This document shows positions 1 through 12,038 of a stretch of 64,000 bases of DNA, piece after piece. Under the pieces are notes generated by a model. The model was not told the origin of the DNA, ran no database searches, and saw nothing but the letters and a program-made list of their open reading frames with translations. The DNA is from Fragilaria crotonensis (Eukaryota > Bacillariophyta > Fragilariophyceae > Fragilariales > Fragilariaceae). The DNA is taken from assembly GCA_022925895.1 (NCBI GenBank), contig JAKSYS010000139.1:1-64000 (forward strand), read 5' to 3'. A program made the translations under genes and the position numbers. Numbering within the stretch: position 1 is the stretch's first letter; each line of letters starts with the position of its first letter.

Positions 1-143
1 TATGTCAGTATGTCATATGACATACGACGTATGGCGACGTACATATGACAGTTGACGGGAGCCCGTGTATGCATATATTCCATATGTCCCCTAATCGAGC
101 CGGCCATCATCTGCAGAAGTGTACGGGAGTTCTGAGTTCTTCT

Positions 144-1040
144 TGATAGATTCTGCGTGCGAGCGCGGAGTGGAGGCCAGACCATGGTTAAATCGGGCGC
201 ACGCCAGACCGGGGTCGCAGGCAGGTGGTGACGTCACGGTGACGGTATCGGTCGCTACAGTACGAACGTTGGCCGGTGTTACGGTTTCAGGACTACTGGA
301 TGCTACGCTAGCGGCAGAGGAAGCGGGAGTGCTAGTAGCAAACGCGACGGTATACGCGTGGGAGTCTACTGGACGGGCATACTGAGCTACGGTATGGCTA
401 GGCGTAACTACAGTACATGTAGACGTAGACACAGTGCTAGTAGGCGAAGCAACTGTGCTAGTATCTGTAGGTACGATGCAAGTAGATGGTGCTACGTTGC
501 GCGTAGGTGACACTACAGTATGTGGACGTGGGTGGAGTCCTACGGTGACGTCGGTAGCCAAGTGGGTACTAGTACACTGGCTATCGCTACAGGGGGACTG
601 AATCGTGACGACGGCGGGTAAAAAGTCGTCATGGTCAGTTACGCTGCTACGAAAATTGTACATTGTGGTAAAATGGGGGCCGGACTAAATATATTTACAG
701 TTGGACAAATTTGTGAGAAATTGTTGATCATCAAATGATGATCAACTTCTTTGATGAGTGTTCTTCAGGAACACTCAGGATCACAAAGAAACGGTGCACG
801 TCTGAAGAGTGCACGTCTGAAAGGTGTACGTCTGAAGAGGTCGTACGAGGCCGAGCGTTGGGCGAGAAAATGGTCGTTTATGCAACGAACGACATGAACG
901 ATCGTTACAATTTTGAGTGGGATATGATTCCCGTACGACAGTAACGATACGACGTATACTGTTTACTAGCCTAATGTGAAGTGTCGTACTGAATAATGTA
1001 GATAGTAAAAATACGTAGGAGCGGTACTAAAAGTCTGTCA
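144..1040 (-). repeat. 3' LTR of the Copia element (left copy)
   Basis: This 897 bp copy matches 11138-12038 along its whole length with about 20 differences, many of them in short homopolymers. On the plus strand it starts TGATAG and ends CTGTCA. Inside it are a near-palindrome at about 725-746 (TTGATCATCA arms), a second inverted repeat at about 757-777 (GAGTGTTC arms), and three tandem copies of a 15-16 bp unit containing ACGTCTGAA at about 795-840. Confidence 0.95.
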
Positions 1041-1048
1041 CCCTCTTG
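1041..1048 (-). other. Putative polypurine tract
   Basis: Immediately before the 3' LTR the minus strand reads CAAGAGGG, a short purine run in the place where plus-strand priming is expected. Confidence 0.6.
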
Positions 1049-1050
1049 AA

Positions 1051-3006
1051 TCAGATCTCCGTAGAAATTGGTGATGGAGAAAGTAGGTGATCAGGGAGTT
1101 TGCAAAAGATTTTGTCAAGGTGAGGATCAATCTTGGAGGATGTCTGAGTTTTGGTTAGGATGTCAGCAAGTTGAGAGTCACAAGGGATCCAATAGAGTTG
1201 ATGAGTACCATCTTGTTGGCCTTGGCGGACAAAGTGAAAGCGTCTTTCAATGTGGCGAGTTTTGCGAGTTAGTTTGCCATTCTTGGCAATTTGAACAGTT
1301 GCTTCATTGTCAATCATAAGGACAGATGGGATTGTAGGTAAACGTTGGGATGATTCGCGCCATTGTTTAGTGCCAAGGTATGTCATATCATATAAAAGCA
1401 TTCTGATGTGGGCAGTAGCCATAGTTGCAGAGCAGGCTGCCATGTATTCAGCTTCAGAGGTTGACATTGCAATTGGGGTAGGCATTGTTGAGTTGGCTTC
1501 AATGAGGGCACCATTGTGAAAGATCATGTATCCAACAGTTGATCTGCCAGTGTCAGGGCAATCTTGCCAGCTGGCATCAGAGAAGACAGTCAGGTCAGAG
1601 TATGGAATGCTGTGTTGGGCACAGATACTATAGATTGGGTTAGAAGTGCCATCAGGATAGAATTTCAAAGCATAGCTGGGTCGGCGTCTGAGATAGCCAA
1701 ATAACCAGATAAGGGCGCGGAAGTCAAGTTCACCGGGGCAGATGCAGGCTTTTGCAAGTTTGCAGACTGCAAAAAGGATATCGGCACGTGTGTTATATGC
1801 TAGATAAAGTAGGGTGCATACGGCTGAGCGAAACGGGAGGCGGGAATGTCTTTTCTCAATTATAGACTTGTCATGATCGGTGACAGGGCGGTTATCTTTG
1901 GTGAAGACGTAATCGGGTGGGAAGGGAGTTTCGCGTTCAGGGAATTCGGAATCTGGGTCATAACGTTGGAGAGCGTTTAAGACATAACGGTGTTGGTCTA
2001 GAGTGTAAGTGGAATCTTTGTGGCGGTGGATGCGCATTTGCAGGAACCATTGTGCAGGACCAAGGAATTTCACGTCAAAGCGGTTGCGGACGGAATCTTC
2101 GAAAGATTTCTCGATGGAATCATTGCTTCCAACATAAAGCATGTCATCAACGAAGAATAGGAGGCGAAGCCATTGGTTGTGTTTGTCATAGTAAACAAAA
2201 TAGGATGGTTCTGCTTGGGATTGAATGAATCCTTGAGAGTAAAGCCATTCAGAGAATTCAATGTTCCAATATTTGCCTGAGTAGACAAGGCCATAGATTC
2301 CTTTGTCAAGAAGAAGTGGGACTCCAAAGTATTTGGCATATTCTGGGAAGTGGTAAGCAAGGTAAAGTGGCAGGATCACAAAGTGACGTCCAATAACTTT
2401 GGCTTGAAGATAGGCTCCAATGAAGTCAGCACCTTTAAGGATGCGGCGGAAAGCACAGGTTTTGGATATGAGGAGCTTGACCCCTCTTGAAGATGCACAG
2501 GGTGACCATGTGTCTTCAAAAGGTTGAGGGATCTCAATTGGGATAGTGTTAGATTTATTTACTTTCTTGGTGTTCTTTTCTCTTTGTTTGAGTAGTTGTT
2601 GCTGGTACTTTGCTTTAGTTTTCTTGATTCTTCTCTTTTCCATGTCGCCGCGTGCAACAAGGCGGGCTTTGAGTTTGTCAAGTTTGCCAGATGCTGTTTG
2701 CTTTGCTTTGAGCACAAGTTTAACTGGGATAATCAATTCATCTACATGGGGTTTCTGGCCAAGGATGAAGGTACCATGATCAATGAGGTTCTTGATTTCC
2801 ATTTTGATTGCATGAAGCCAGGCAGAGCGGATGTCATCATCAAGTTTGAGGACAGCTTGAAAGGATTGGGGTTCTGGCAAGTATTTATCAACAGGATCAT
2901 CATTTTCTGTGGATGAGTCAGCAGAGGCATCAAGGGCAAGCATAGCAGTGTGGATAGGGTCAATGGATGGTGGTGATTCAGCACATTCTTGGAAGTAAAG
3001 TGTCAT
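1051..3006 (-). pseudogene. Reverse transcriptase / RNase H part of the Copia element
   Basis: The segment shows the Copia RT core, with an FVDDM catalytic motif inside LLFFVDDMLYVGS. An RNase H domain follows, with DASW, a STSEAEYMA stretch and a C-terminal HIERRFHFVR motif. It lies downstream of the integrase, as in Pseudoviridae. This part belongs to the element described at 144-12038. Confidence 0.9.
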
Positions 3007-3473
3007 CTCTTTCTGAAGGGTGTGTGTCTCTTCTGGTGATGAGTGAGGTTGAGCAATTGAGGTGCAGGTGGTGTTGGACCAGGTTGTAGATCATCATCAT
3101 CAGTGTCTCATCATCATTAGTCAACAATGGTCTTATGTTTAGTGTTTTTCATTGTCATCAGTTGGTTCTTCAATGAAGGAAGAGGGATTGATTCCAAGGT
3201 TGGCAACAGATCCAGTTTGGTGAATGATGGTGGGTTCAGAATTCTCAACATTTTCAAGTCCATTAGGGTCCATGTGGGAGCGGATAGGAATGGCTCCAGC
3301 AAAAGGTTTGGAGTCAAAAGCAAGGGCAGAGCTGAAATCTTCATCAAAATAAGCGTCACGGGTTGTGATAATTCGTTGAGGATGGTCTGGGAATAGACTA
3401 GCCAGCCAGCAGAGTTTTCAGGGAATCCAATAAAAGTTCCACGGGATGCGTTGGAGCTGTTGTTTATAAGTGA

Positions 3474-4886
3474 TTAACTTGTTCCGAAAGGTCGGTTCGT
3501 AACGTTTGAAATAGACTGGGCATCCAAATACGCGGAAGTTGATGAGGCTGGGTTTTCGCCATAACTATAGTGGAAGGGAGTTGTAGGATTTCCATCTTGA
3601 TCAGTAACATTCTTTGCAGGGCAAGCATTGACAATTTGGACTGCATAGGCATGAGCATGGTGAAAGAAGGCACCTCCAAGTCTGGCAGTGTTGAGCAGAG
3701 TGTTTGCAATGTTGTGGACTTCTCTCCATTTGGCTTCACAAATTCCATTCATTTCTTGATGTTCAGGGGCTGCAGCTTCAACTTTGATTCCAAGATTGGT
3801 GCAAGTTGAGATGAATTTGGCAGAAGTAAATGCTGTTCCAGCATCAGTGCGGATAAAGCGGACAGATTGGGTGCGTCCAAGAAGTTCTGATTGTGTGAGC
3901 CAAGATTGCAGGGCAGTGAGAATGGATAAGGTGCTTTCAGTGGGTAGTCCAATCCAACCAGTTAGTTTGCCAGGGGTTGTCACAATGAAAAGGTAGGCAG
4001 AATAGTTAGTGCTAGTTGTCAGGCCAAAGCGGAATGGGTTTCTCAGAAGGTCAAGGTGAAGTTGATGGAATGGTTCTGAACCTTGGCGGAGTGGGACTTT
4101 GCTTCTGGCGCGTTTTTGGCTGATTGAAATTCTGATTGGCCAAGTTTGAGTGTCAGTGGCTGGTGACAAAATGTGATCATTCCAAACATGGTGAAGGGAT
4201 CCAGTCATAAGATTGCGGAAATTACGATGTGCAAGGCGACGGGATGTGATCTCAAGTGGCAAGGTTGCAGTGGGTTGGTCTGGGTTTGGATTGGTTGAAG
4301 TGTCCAAGTGTTGCTCAAAAGTGATGGCAGGTGAGTTTGAAGTGTCATCAGAAGTTGTGTTGGGTTGGGAAGTCATGGAGAAAGCTTGTTCAGAGGGTAG
4401 CTCTTGAAGGATGGTTGGCCATGTGTATGTTGAGTTGTTGGGAAAACGGATTGTGGTTGCTCTGTTCTGGATGATGACTGTGAAGTTTTGGGTGGCAGAG
4501 ATGGCAGTCAGGGAAAGCAGACGGTGACTAAGACCTTCAATGTAGTAAACATCAGCAAGACCAAGGATAGCTTTCTGTCCTTCTGTGGTTGTAAAGAAAC
4601 AGTCAGTTGTGCCTTTGAAAGTGGATATCTTGGTGGTTCCATCAGCAAGGGAAACAGGTACATGGCAGGGTTCAACATCATGGAGATCACTGAAAACAGG
4701 AGTGTAGTGGCTTGTAGCACCACTGTCAGGGAGCCAATTATCAAGATCTGGTGGTCCAAAGCGCTGATATGCAGACATGGGATCATCTGGAAAGTATTCA
4801 ATTGCATCAGTGCTGGGAGGTGAGTGTGACATGGAGGGTACAAAATCATTGTCAGTCAGTGATGGGTTGATTTCCATTTGGGGCAA
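3474..4886 (-). pseudogene. Protease and integrase part of the Copia element
   Basis: The retropepsin motif WLPDSGATSHYT stands near the start. A GAG-pre-integrase-like segment follows, then the integrase core with LHLDLL, IRTDAGTAF and an EHQEMNG stretch, which supply the DDE residues. The order and motifs are those of Copia elements. Confidence 0.9.
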
Positions 4887-7760
4887 GTTGGTATCAGGCC
4901 AGATTGTTGGTGGTCCATTGTTAAAGACAGGGTTGGTGTTTGATGAAGCAAGGAAGGCTTGATGGTAATGAGTTGTTTCAGCATGAGGTGAAGATGAATC
5001 AGTGACAAAATAAGCTCTGTGATTTCTGGGAGCAGTGTTCTCATTATTGGTTGGTGATCTTGGGTTTCTCCATTTCTGTTATTGGTGTTCTGAGGTCTGT
5101 TAGTTGCAGTTGGGCATTGTCTTGCATAGTGACCAGTTCTTCCACAATTGTTACAAACTATGTTGGTGGCGTTATTGGGTGAAGGATTTGGCCGAAATGG
5201 GGTGGGATTGCTCTGCGGTCGACGCTGGTTGTTGGAGTTGGATGAGGTTGGTCGCAAGGGCGGTCGGTTGCCATGAGTCGGTCTAGGTGGCGGAGCGTTG
5301 CGGCGATTGTTTTGGTGATTGTTCGGACGGTTTGAATGCTGATTTTCGTTGCTCTGGGGTCGGATTGGTGGCCGATTGCTGCTGCTGTTTTGTTGGGTAT
5401 AAGGTCGCAAAATTGAGCTGAGAGCTTGATGTTGTCGCGGGGTGAATTGTTTTTGGGATGTCGGGCGATGGGCAGGGCGATGGAATTGTTGACGGGCAGC
5501 ATTGGCATGTTGGTTATAATTGCGTTGGTTTTGTGATGGCAAAGTTAGGCCACGGGATTCGTCAATATTCAAAAGATGGCTTTCAAGTTCGGAGAAAGCG
5601 GGCAATTCTTCATCGTTAAGTTCGGCTCTGCGGAGGTCGGCATCAAAACGTTGGTAAGAGGCAGCATAAAAATGGTGATTGCTTCCACCGCGAATGGCTC
5701 TTTAATAAGATCTGCGTCAGTATTGGGAATGCCGGCGTGGTAGCAATCGCGCGTCAAAACTCGGATGCGATTCAAATAGGAGGTTGCAACTTCATTGTGG
5801 CCTTGTTTAATTGAATAAAGGCTTCTCTTGTGCGTTCAACATGATCTGGAGTAAGCGGGCACAATGTCGGCGGAGAGTAAAGATTGCAGTTCTGGCATCT
5901 GGTGGGCCATCAATGATGTGTTTTTGGCAGGGTCACAAACATGTGTAAAGATTAGATTGTAAATTGCAGTGCCAATGAAGGGATGGGAGTAGGAAATCTG
6001 TTTGGGCCAAAGATCAAAGACTTGGCGTGTCCAGGGAGAGATGTTACAAACGATGCGGAGGTTATCCATGAAGGCATTGAATTGTCGGCGTCGGGCGACA
6101 AGATCGGTTGGATAAGAAAGTTTGCGGAGATTGGCATTTTGGCATATTTCAAAAGGGTTTTAGTTAAATCTTCAATGGGTGGATAAGTGAAGTCAGTTCT
6201 GGTTGAAGAAGTTAGTGCATCTGGGGATTGCAAAGGGATCTGAGGAGGGTCATCCTGTTGGTCTTCATTGTCTTCATCATCAGTAAAGAATGTTTCATGA
6301 ATTGGAGGATAGGCAAAAGTTGGATGTTTTGCAGGTTTGTCCTTTGCTGCAGGTTTGGATGGATTGTCTGTCTTTGGTGAAGAGGATGTTTCAATTTGGG
6401 TGTCTGGTTGCACAGATTTTGGAGACAGAATTTGTGTTACAGTTCGTGAAAGGCGTTTCAAAGGATTTTCGGCAGGTGTGTCAATTTCTTGAGCTTGGAC
6501 GTCAGAAGATGGCTGATTTGCATCAATATTTGGCGTTTCGTGTCGGGAAATGTCAGTTTCGGAAGAATTGTCAGAAGTATCTGGATCTGCAGTTTCTGGT
6601 TCAATTTCAGGGGGATTTTCTTCTTGAAGAGACGATCTACGGGTGCGGACAACCATAAGGGCTGTGTGTTCACAAAAAGATGATTCTTGTTTGTCCAATT
6701 GAAATCTTACTACATTACAATTACTGCTGTCCATTCTTGTAGCATTTACACCAATGTGTCTGTACAGGCAAGAAGGATCAGGTAAGTTGCAAGTAGTAAC
6801 CTGGTTGTTAAAGAGACTAGTGTTCACACCAGACTCACCAGGGGGGTTGCTCAAGATATTGGGTTCAGAGTCTTTGATGAAAGGATATTCAGGATGATTG
6901 TGTTGTTGCCAATAATATGAAAATGGATTGTGAGTGATCTGAGACAATGGGTTGCTGAGGGCATTCTCAAGGTGTGGGAGAGCCCAGGATCCATAAACAT
7001 CGGTGGATCCACGTTTTGTAGTAATCACTTGGATGAGGCGAGTTGCAAGAGACAAGGGAATGGTTTTGGGATCATCAATGACATGATAAACAGGGTTTGG
7101 TTGGCGCCAAAGTTGGCTAGGATTGTTGGGGCAAGTCCAGGGATTGGCAGCATAACAGGTGTTCATTGGAATGCAGGCTTGGTCATTGAAAAGCTGTTGG
7201 ACTGTTGTTGTTGTGTAAGGTTTGATGGTCCCATTGTGTTGGTGAAAGATGATTGGTTTGTTCTCCTTGTTGTAGATAATAGGGAAAATGTGAGCACTTG
7301 GCAATGGAATAGGAAGCTCAGTTGGGGATCCTGGAGTGTAAGAAGGAGTTGACTGATGCTCTTGGGTGTTGCCTTGGTAGATAAGGACTTTGGTTGGCAA
7401 GGGTGTTTGAGGTAGGACACATTGAGGGTCAGTGACATTGATGTTGGAAACAACTCTGAACATGGTGTATTCATGATCTGGCAGGAAATCAATGGAATGG
7501 TTGATGGTATCTGTCTTGATGGGGTCAAAGTTGGACTTAAGGGTTGCATAATCACAGTTTCCAATTGGGATGGTGAAGTTCTGAAGATCATTGGAAGTGA
7601 GCGGACGGCAGATGACAAAGTTGACGGCAATAGCAGTGGCTTTTGAATGCATGATTGATAACTGTTCAGGTGTAGGGGATGTGGCCATTGGGAAGGCTGA
7701 GCAATTGTGATTCATGAGTAGATCAGCAGGGGGAAGGGAACCAATGCAAATGTAAGTCAT
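4856..7760 (-). pseudogene. Gag-like region with zinc knuckle, Copia element
   Basis: A CCHC knuckle (CNNCGRTGHYARQC) sits in an Asn/Arg/Pro-rich stretch near 5.1 kb. Upstream (5.95-7.76 kb) is a long Pro/Thr/Ser-rich reading frame with acidic patches. It probably holds capsid-like sequence, although I recognise no fold in it. The region is far longer than gag of typical Copia elements. Confidence 0.7.
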
Positions 7761-7972
7761 CTCCAGTTGTGAGTTTGGCAGTCAAAGTTGCATGTTGGCG
7801 GAGTGTTGCTGAGATTAAGACACGGGCAACATGGGAAGCAGATGGAGATATTCCAGTTGTAGGTTCTCCAAAACCGTTGACAAGCGGTGAATGAGTGAAT
7901 GCAATGAGGGATGCAGAGTCCAAATGTGTAGGAGTTTGAATATGGCGAGTCCTGGTGCTGTCCAAAGTGGTA

Positions 7973-9187
7973 TCATAGGGACTGGGAGACAATTGCTGAT
8001 CTTGGAAGAATTTGATAATGAAGCGGGACATCTCTGAAGTTACTTCGGTTCGGGAAAAGTCGTAGAGCGGTCGCAAAAGTTGGGATATTGCGAATGATAT
8101 CAGCAAGTTCAGGAGGTTGGTGAGGGCATGAAGATGTTTGTCCCTGAATATAAAGGTGGATGAGGTACATCATTTTGAAGGCATAAAGGATGGATAGGGA
8201 GCATTCATGTCCAAAGGATCCAGGTTCATAGTCACTCAAAAGGGATACAAATAATGATGGGGTGCCATTGGTGAGTTGAGATCTGTGCTCAGAAGAAAGA
8301 TTGTCCATGACCAAATTGGTTGTTCTGTTGAAAGTGTGTTGGATGCATTGAATGAATTCCTCTTGATTGGGGTCTTTGTCAGATCCAGCAATGAGAATGG
8401 GATAAAGGTTGCACATCAGGTGGCGAAGATGTTCGGTCGTCAAGTCGCGAATGCATTGTTTGGTGACTGGATTTGACTGGATATAACGTAGGCAGAAGCT
8501 TGCAGCTGTGATACTTGAATCAACACATGTTGGAAGGTTGCACATGGTGATTGGCCCATTGATATCATCTTGAAGAGTTGCATCAGCATAGAAAAGAAGT
8601 GAGGCATGTGGATTGGTTCTGGAATCCAAATCAGAATGGTGTTGCAAAAAGGGGACATGATGGATTGGGTCCAAGACATTGTCTTCAGGGCAAGGGGTGT
8701 GCAGTTTGTCAAGGCGATATGGAAGCTCCAAAGTTTCATCATCATCAGATAGTTCAAGAAATGCTGTGATTCCAGTTGATGTGGAAAGGCAATCAAAGGT
8801 ACTGTCATTGCTGCTGCTCAAATTGGAAAACAAGGGACTGAAAAGTTCTGAATTGAGACTGATTGCTGGAGAAGGTGGTGCATCAAGATTCCTGGGTCCA
8901 GAGGTGTTGAAGGTTTTCAAATAATTGATCTGACATGATTGAGTTCTGTTTCTGCTTGAAGGAGTTGAAGGGGTCTCAGTTTCATCATCATCAATTGAAA
9001 TGGTGAATGGGATTGCAGCATTGATAGGTGGCTTGACATAAAAGGGTTGGCAACATTGATGGAGTTGCAAATTGCTTGGACTTGGTGGGGGTGGTAGCCT
9101 TGCTGGTCTTGGAATATTTTTCGTCATTTTTATATTTTTGGTAGCTTTTCTGGTTGTCATCCTGTCCATGAGAGTTAGGGAATCCAA
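7973..9187 (-). other. Extra open segment inside the Copia element, function unknown
   Basis: About 400 codons are open between the leader and the gag-like region. The protein is Ser/Pro/Asp-rich at its start and more globular after about residue 170, with several Cys and His residues. I recognise no domain. It could be an added gene carried by this element lineage or an N-terminal extension of gag. Confidence 0.5.
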
Positions 9188-11117
9188 AGTTTTAACTGTG
9201 AAGGAATCTGGGATAAATGAGCTGGTGTCTGTGCTGTCATCATTGTCTGAGGAATCTGGGACTGAGTAGGGGAGTTTTGAATCATTGGGAGTGCATCAAG
9301 TTGTTTTGAAGATTCCTTTTGTCGCCGTTGCTTTGTTCTTCAACTTCAACGTCAATGGGAACTTTTGTGCTTTGGTGGGCGGCGTCTGATCGCGAACGGA
9401 AAGGCATAATTGTTTGGGACACGGGCAGTAGATGGAGAAGACACTTGAAGCATTAACTACGTCACTATCGTCGTCGTCATCGTCATCCATATCGTCATCG
9501 CGATAAATGTTGGTCGTGGAGCGCGCTGGAATGTCGTCAGACGCGTCAGTCATTTCGTCATCGTCCACGGGATCGCCGTTGTAATTAGGAACACGAGCAT
9601 GGCCGTTAGGTTGGTCACGAATTGGACGTTGGTAATTAGGAGAGGGACGTCAGAAGGCGGGGTTGGCGCGCGGACGGATAGGCGTGGGTAGGATTTCAAA
9701 ACCGGTCGGACGCAAGATGACGTTTGCGTTATGGGGAAAATATGGACGGACGGGCTGCCAAATGTCGCAGCTGCAGTACTGAAAGAGATCTGTACGATCG
9801 TCGTAGAAAGGTCATTGGCAGTTCGGCGCGGGGTCCAATGTGTCCCAAGTCCAGGACTCTTGGGAGCTGATGGTGCGAATCACCACGATCATGGTCGTGG
9901 TCGGAAATTGGGAAATGGGGTTCGCCATGGGGTCGCTTTGAGCGGCGATATCTCCGGATTGGTCGCTCCGATTTTCGTAAGTGGGAGCTCTTTTGCAGGT
10001 CTTGGAGCGCCGGAGGAGTTTCTGACTTTACTTTTGTCGTGAAGGTCCGAACGCCCAACGAAATTGATTTGTTGACTTCCACATTCACGAACATATTGGC
10101 GGGTTTTATAACGAATCTCTGGTTGTTTTTGCGTCTGAAAACGCATCCTTTTCGCAGGGAAGCATCAGGGAGGAGGCAGGGACGTCTGAGTCATCGAATT
10201 GTCGCTTCCTGGTGGATTTTGGGCGGGTGGGAGCAGGAATCTTGCGGTCGTCGTCACTGCGAACGCTGTAGTCGTCATCTTGGTCGTCGTCGTCGACGTC
10301 GCTTTCGTCGAATAAGTCTGTCTGGGGTTGGTAACTGCGAATAGGGAAGGATGGTGAGTGCCCTGGATGTCTGGAATGTACTCCTGCTTGATTCTCATTA
10401 CTTTATGAGTGTTTGAGCGCTCTGCAGTCGCGCTATCGATGGCCTCGGCGTTGCTAGCCGCTTCATCGTTGTCGTCGTCGTCGGTTTCGGTGGCCCTGAA
10501 TGTTTTGTTGCGCCCAATAGGAGTTGTAAGGATGCCCTGGATGTATGGATGAGTCTTTGGTTGTTTCTGGTGGCGCGGGAAGACTTGTTGTTGCGCTCGG
10601 AGTTGGCGCGTTCGATGGCCTCGGCGATGACGGCCGCTTCATCGGTGTCGGATTCGTAGGTAATTGCAGCATGAGTAGGAAGCTTCTTCTTTTTCATTGT
10701 AGTTTGTTGATTGCCCAGTTTGGCTCTCTTAGAGCGAGTTAGATAGAGGGTGGGATGGGTGGGCGTAGCGGCAGGAATGTTGACATCTGCGCTGATGACG
10801 ACTGGAGGCTCCGTTTCGGAGGCAAGAAAGGGGACGAGTCCTTCTTCTTCGACTTCTTGTCGGCTTTCGTAAGGTTGAAGCGAATGGTGGGCATGGTGGG
10901 TGGGGCTGAAATGCTGCTGAAAGGGCTGGGGCTGCTGTTAACTAAGTTCTTAAATATTGTGTGCACTTTGAATCTGGGGAGCTCTGTTGAAAAATTCTGT
11001 TATTTTCAGTTGCTTCAGATCTGACAGTTTAGATGGAAGCATAACTGAATTCCTGAGCCTAACTAACCTGAAGGTATCAGAGTTAAAAAGGGCAGAGGAC
11101 GCCTGCCTAAGTCGGTT
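9188..11117 (-). other. Leader of the Copia element, with internal duplication
   Basis: This low-complexity stretch lies between the 5' LTR and the first long open segment. On the minus strand it has Asp-rich and Lys/Arg-rich short frames. Two related stretches at about 10.43-10.48 and 10.60-10.65 kb (each with TCGATGGCCTCGGCG) and the shared word ATGCCCTGGATGT (10.53 kb; variant near 10.36 kb) show an old local duplication. Confidence 0.5.
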
Positions 11118-11137
11118 GATTCTAGGCGAGTGAACCA
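11118..11137 (-). other. Putative primer binding site
   Basis: Directly inside the 5' LTR the minus strand reads TGGTTCACTCGCC. PBS sequences start with TGG because tRNAs end in CCA. The complementary tRNA 3' end would be GGCGAGTGAACCA. I could not assign the tRNA. Confidence 0.65.
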
Positions 11138-12038
11138 TGATAGATTCTGCGTGCGAGCGCGGAGTGGAGGCCAGACCATGGTTAAATCGGGCGCACGCCA
11201 GACCGGGGTCGCAGGCAGGTGGTGACGTCACGGTGACGGTATCGGTCGCTACAGTACGAACGTTGGCCGGTGCTACGGTTTCAGGACTACTGGATGCTAC
11301 GCTAGCGGCAGAGGAAGCGGGAGTGCTAGTAGCAAACGCGACGGTATACGCGTGGGAGTCTACTGGACGGGTATACTGAGCTACGGTATGACTAGGCGTA
11401 ACTACAGTACATGTAGACGTAGACACAGTGCTAGTAGGCGAAGCAACTGTGCTAGTATCTGTAGGTACGATGCAAGTAGATGGTGCTACGTTGCGCGTAG
11501 GTGACACTACAGTATGTGGACGTGGGTGGAGTCCTACGGTGACGTCGGTAGCCAAGTGGGTACTAGTACACTGGCTATCGCTACAGGGGACTGAACCGTG
11601 ACGACGGCGGGTAAAAAGTCGTCATGGTCAGTTACGCTGCGAGTAAAATTGTACATTGTTAAAATCGGTGGCCGGACTAAATAAATTTACAGGTTGACAA
11701 ATTTGTGAGAAAATGTTGATCATCAAATGATGATCAACTTCTTTTGATGAGTGTTCTTCAGGAACACTCAGGATCACAAAAGAAACGGTGCACGTCTGAA
11801 GAGTGCACGTCTGAAAAGGTGTACGTCTGAAGAGGTCGTACGAGGCCGAGCGTTGGGCGAGAAAATGGTCGTTTATGCAACGAACGACATGAATTTGATC
11901 GTTACAATTTTGGAGTGGGATATGATTCCCGTACGACAGTAACGATACGACGTATACTGTTTACTAGCCTAATGTGAAGTGTCGTACTGAATAATGTAGA
12001 TAGTAAAAATACGTAGGAGCGGTACTAAAAGTCTGTCA
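11138..12038 (-). repeat. 5' LTR of the Copia element (right copy)
   Basis: This 901 bp copy pairs with 144-1040. It carries the same two inverted repeats (about 11714-11770) and the same short tandem units. As the 5' LTR it should hold the promoter of the element. A Thr/Ser/Val-rich reading frame of about 150 codons is open on the minus strand in both LTR copies. Confidence 0.95.

Larger units (their letters stand above)
144..12038 (-). mobile_element. Copia-superfamily LTR retrotransposon, broken copy
   Basis: An 11.9 kb element lies on the minus strand, with LTRs at both ends, a purine tract next to the left LTR and a TGG-starting primer site next to the right LTR. Recognisable parts, 5' to 3' on the minus strand: a low-complexity leader (about 9.2-11.1 kb), an open segment of unknown function (about 8.0-9.2 kb), a gag-like region (about 5-7.8 kb) ending in a CX2CX4HX4C zinc knuckle near 5.1 kb, an aspartic protease (DSGAT) and integrase (about 3.5-4.9 kb), and reverse transcriptase with RNase H (about 1.05-3.0 kb). 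The order protease-integrase-RT is the Copia order. The coding body is broken in several places, roughly five or more. The LTRs are about 97-98% alike, so the insertion is fairly recent. The flanking 5-mers CTTCT (139-143) and CTTGT (12039-12043) could be a target duplication with one change. Confidence 0.93.

Noticed and set aside
119-385. Plus-strand open frame in the left LTR (also 11137-11379)
   Set aside because: It lies opposite the longer minus-strand frame of the LTR and runs against the direction of the element.
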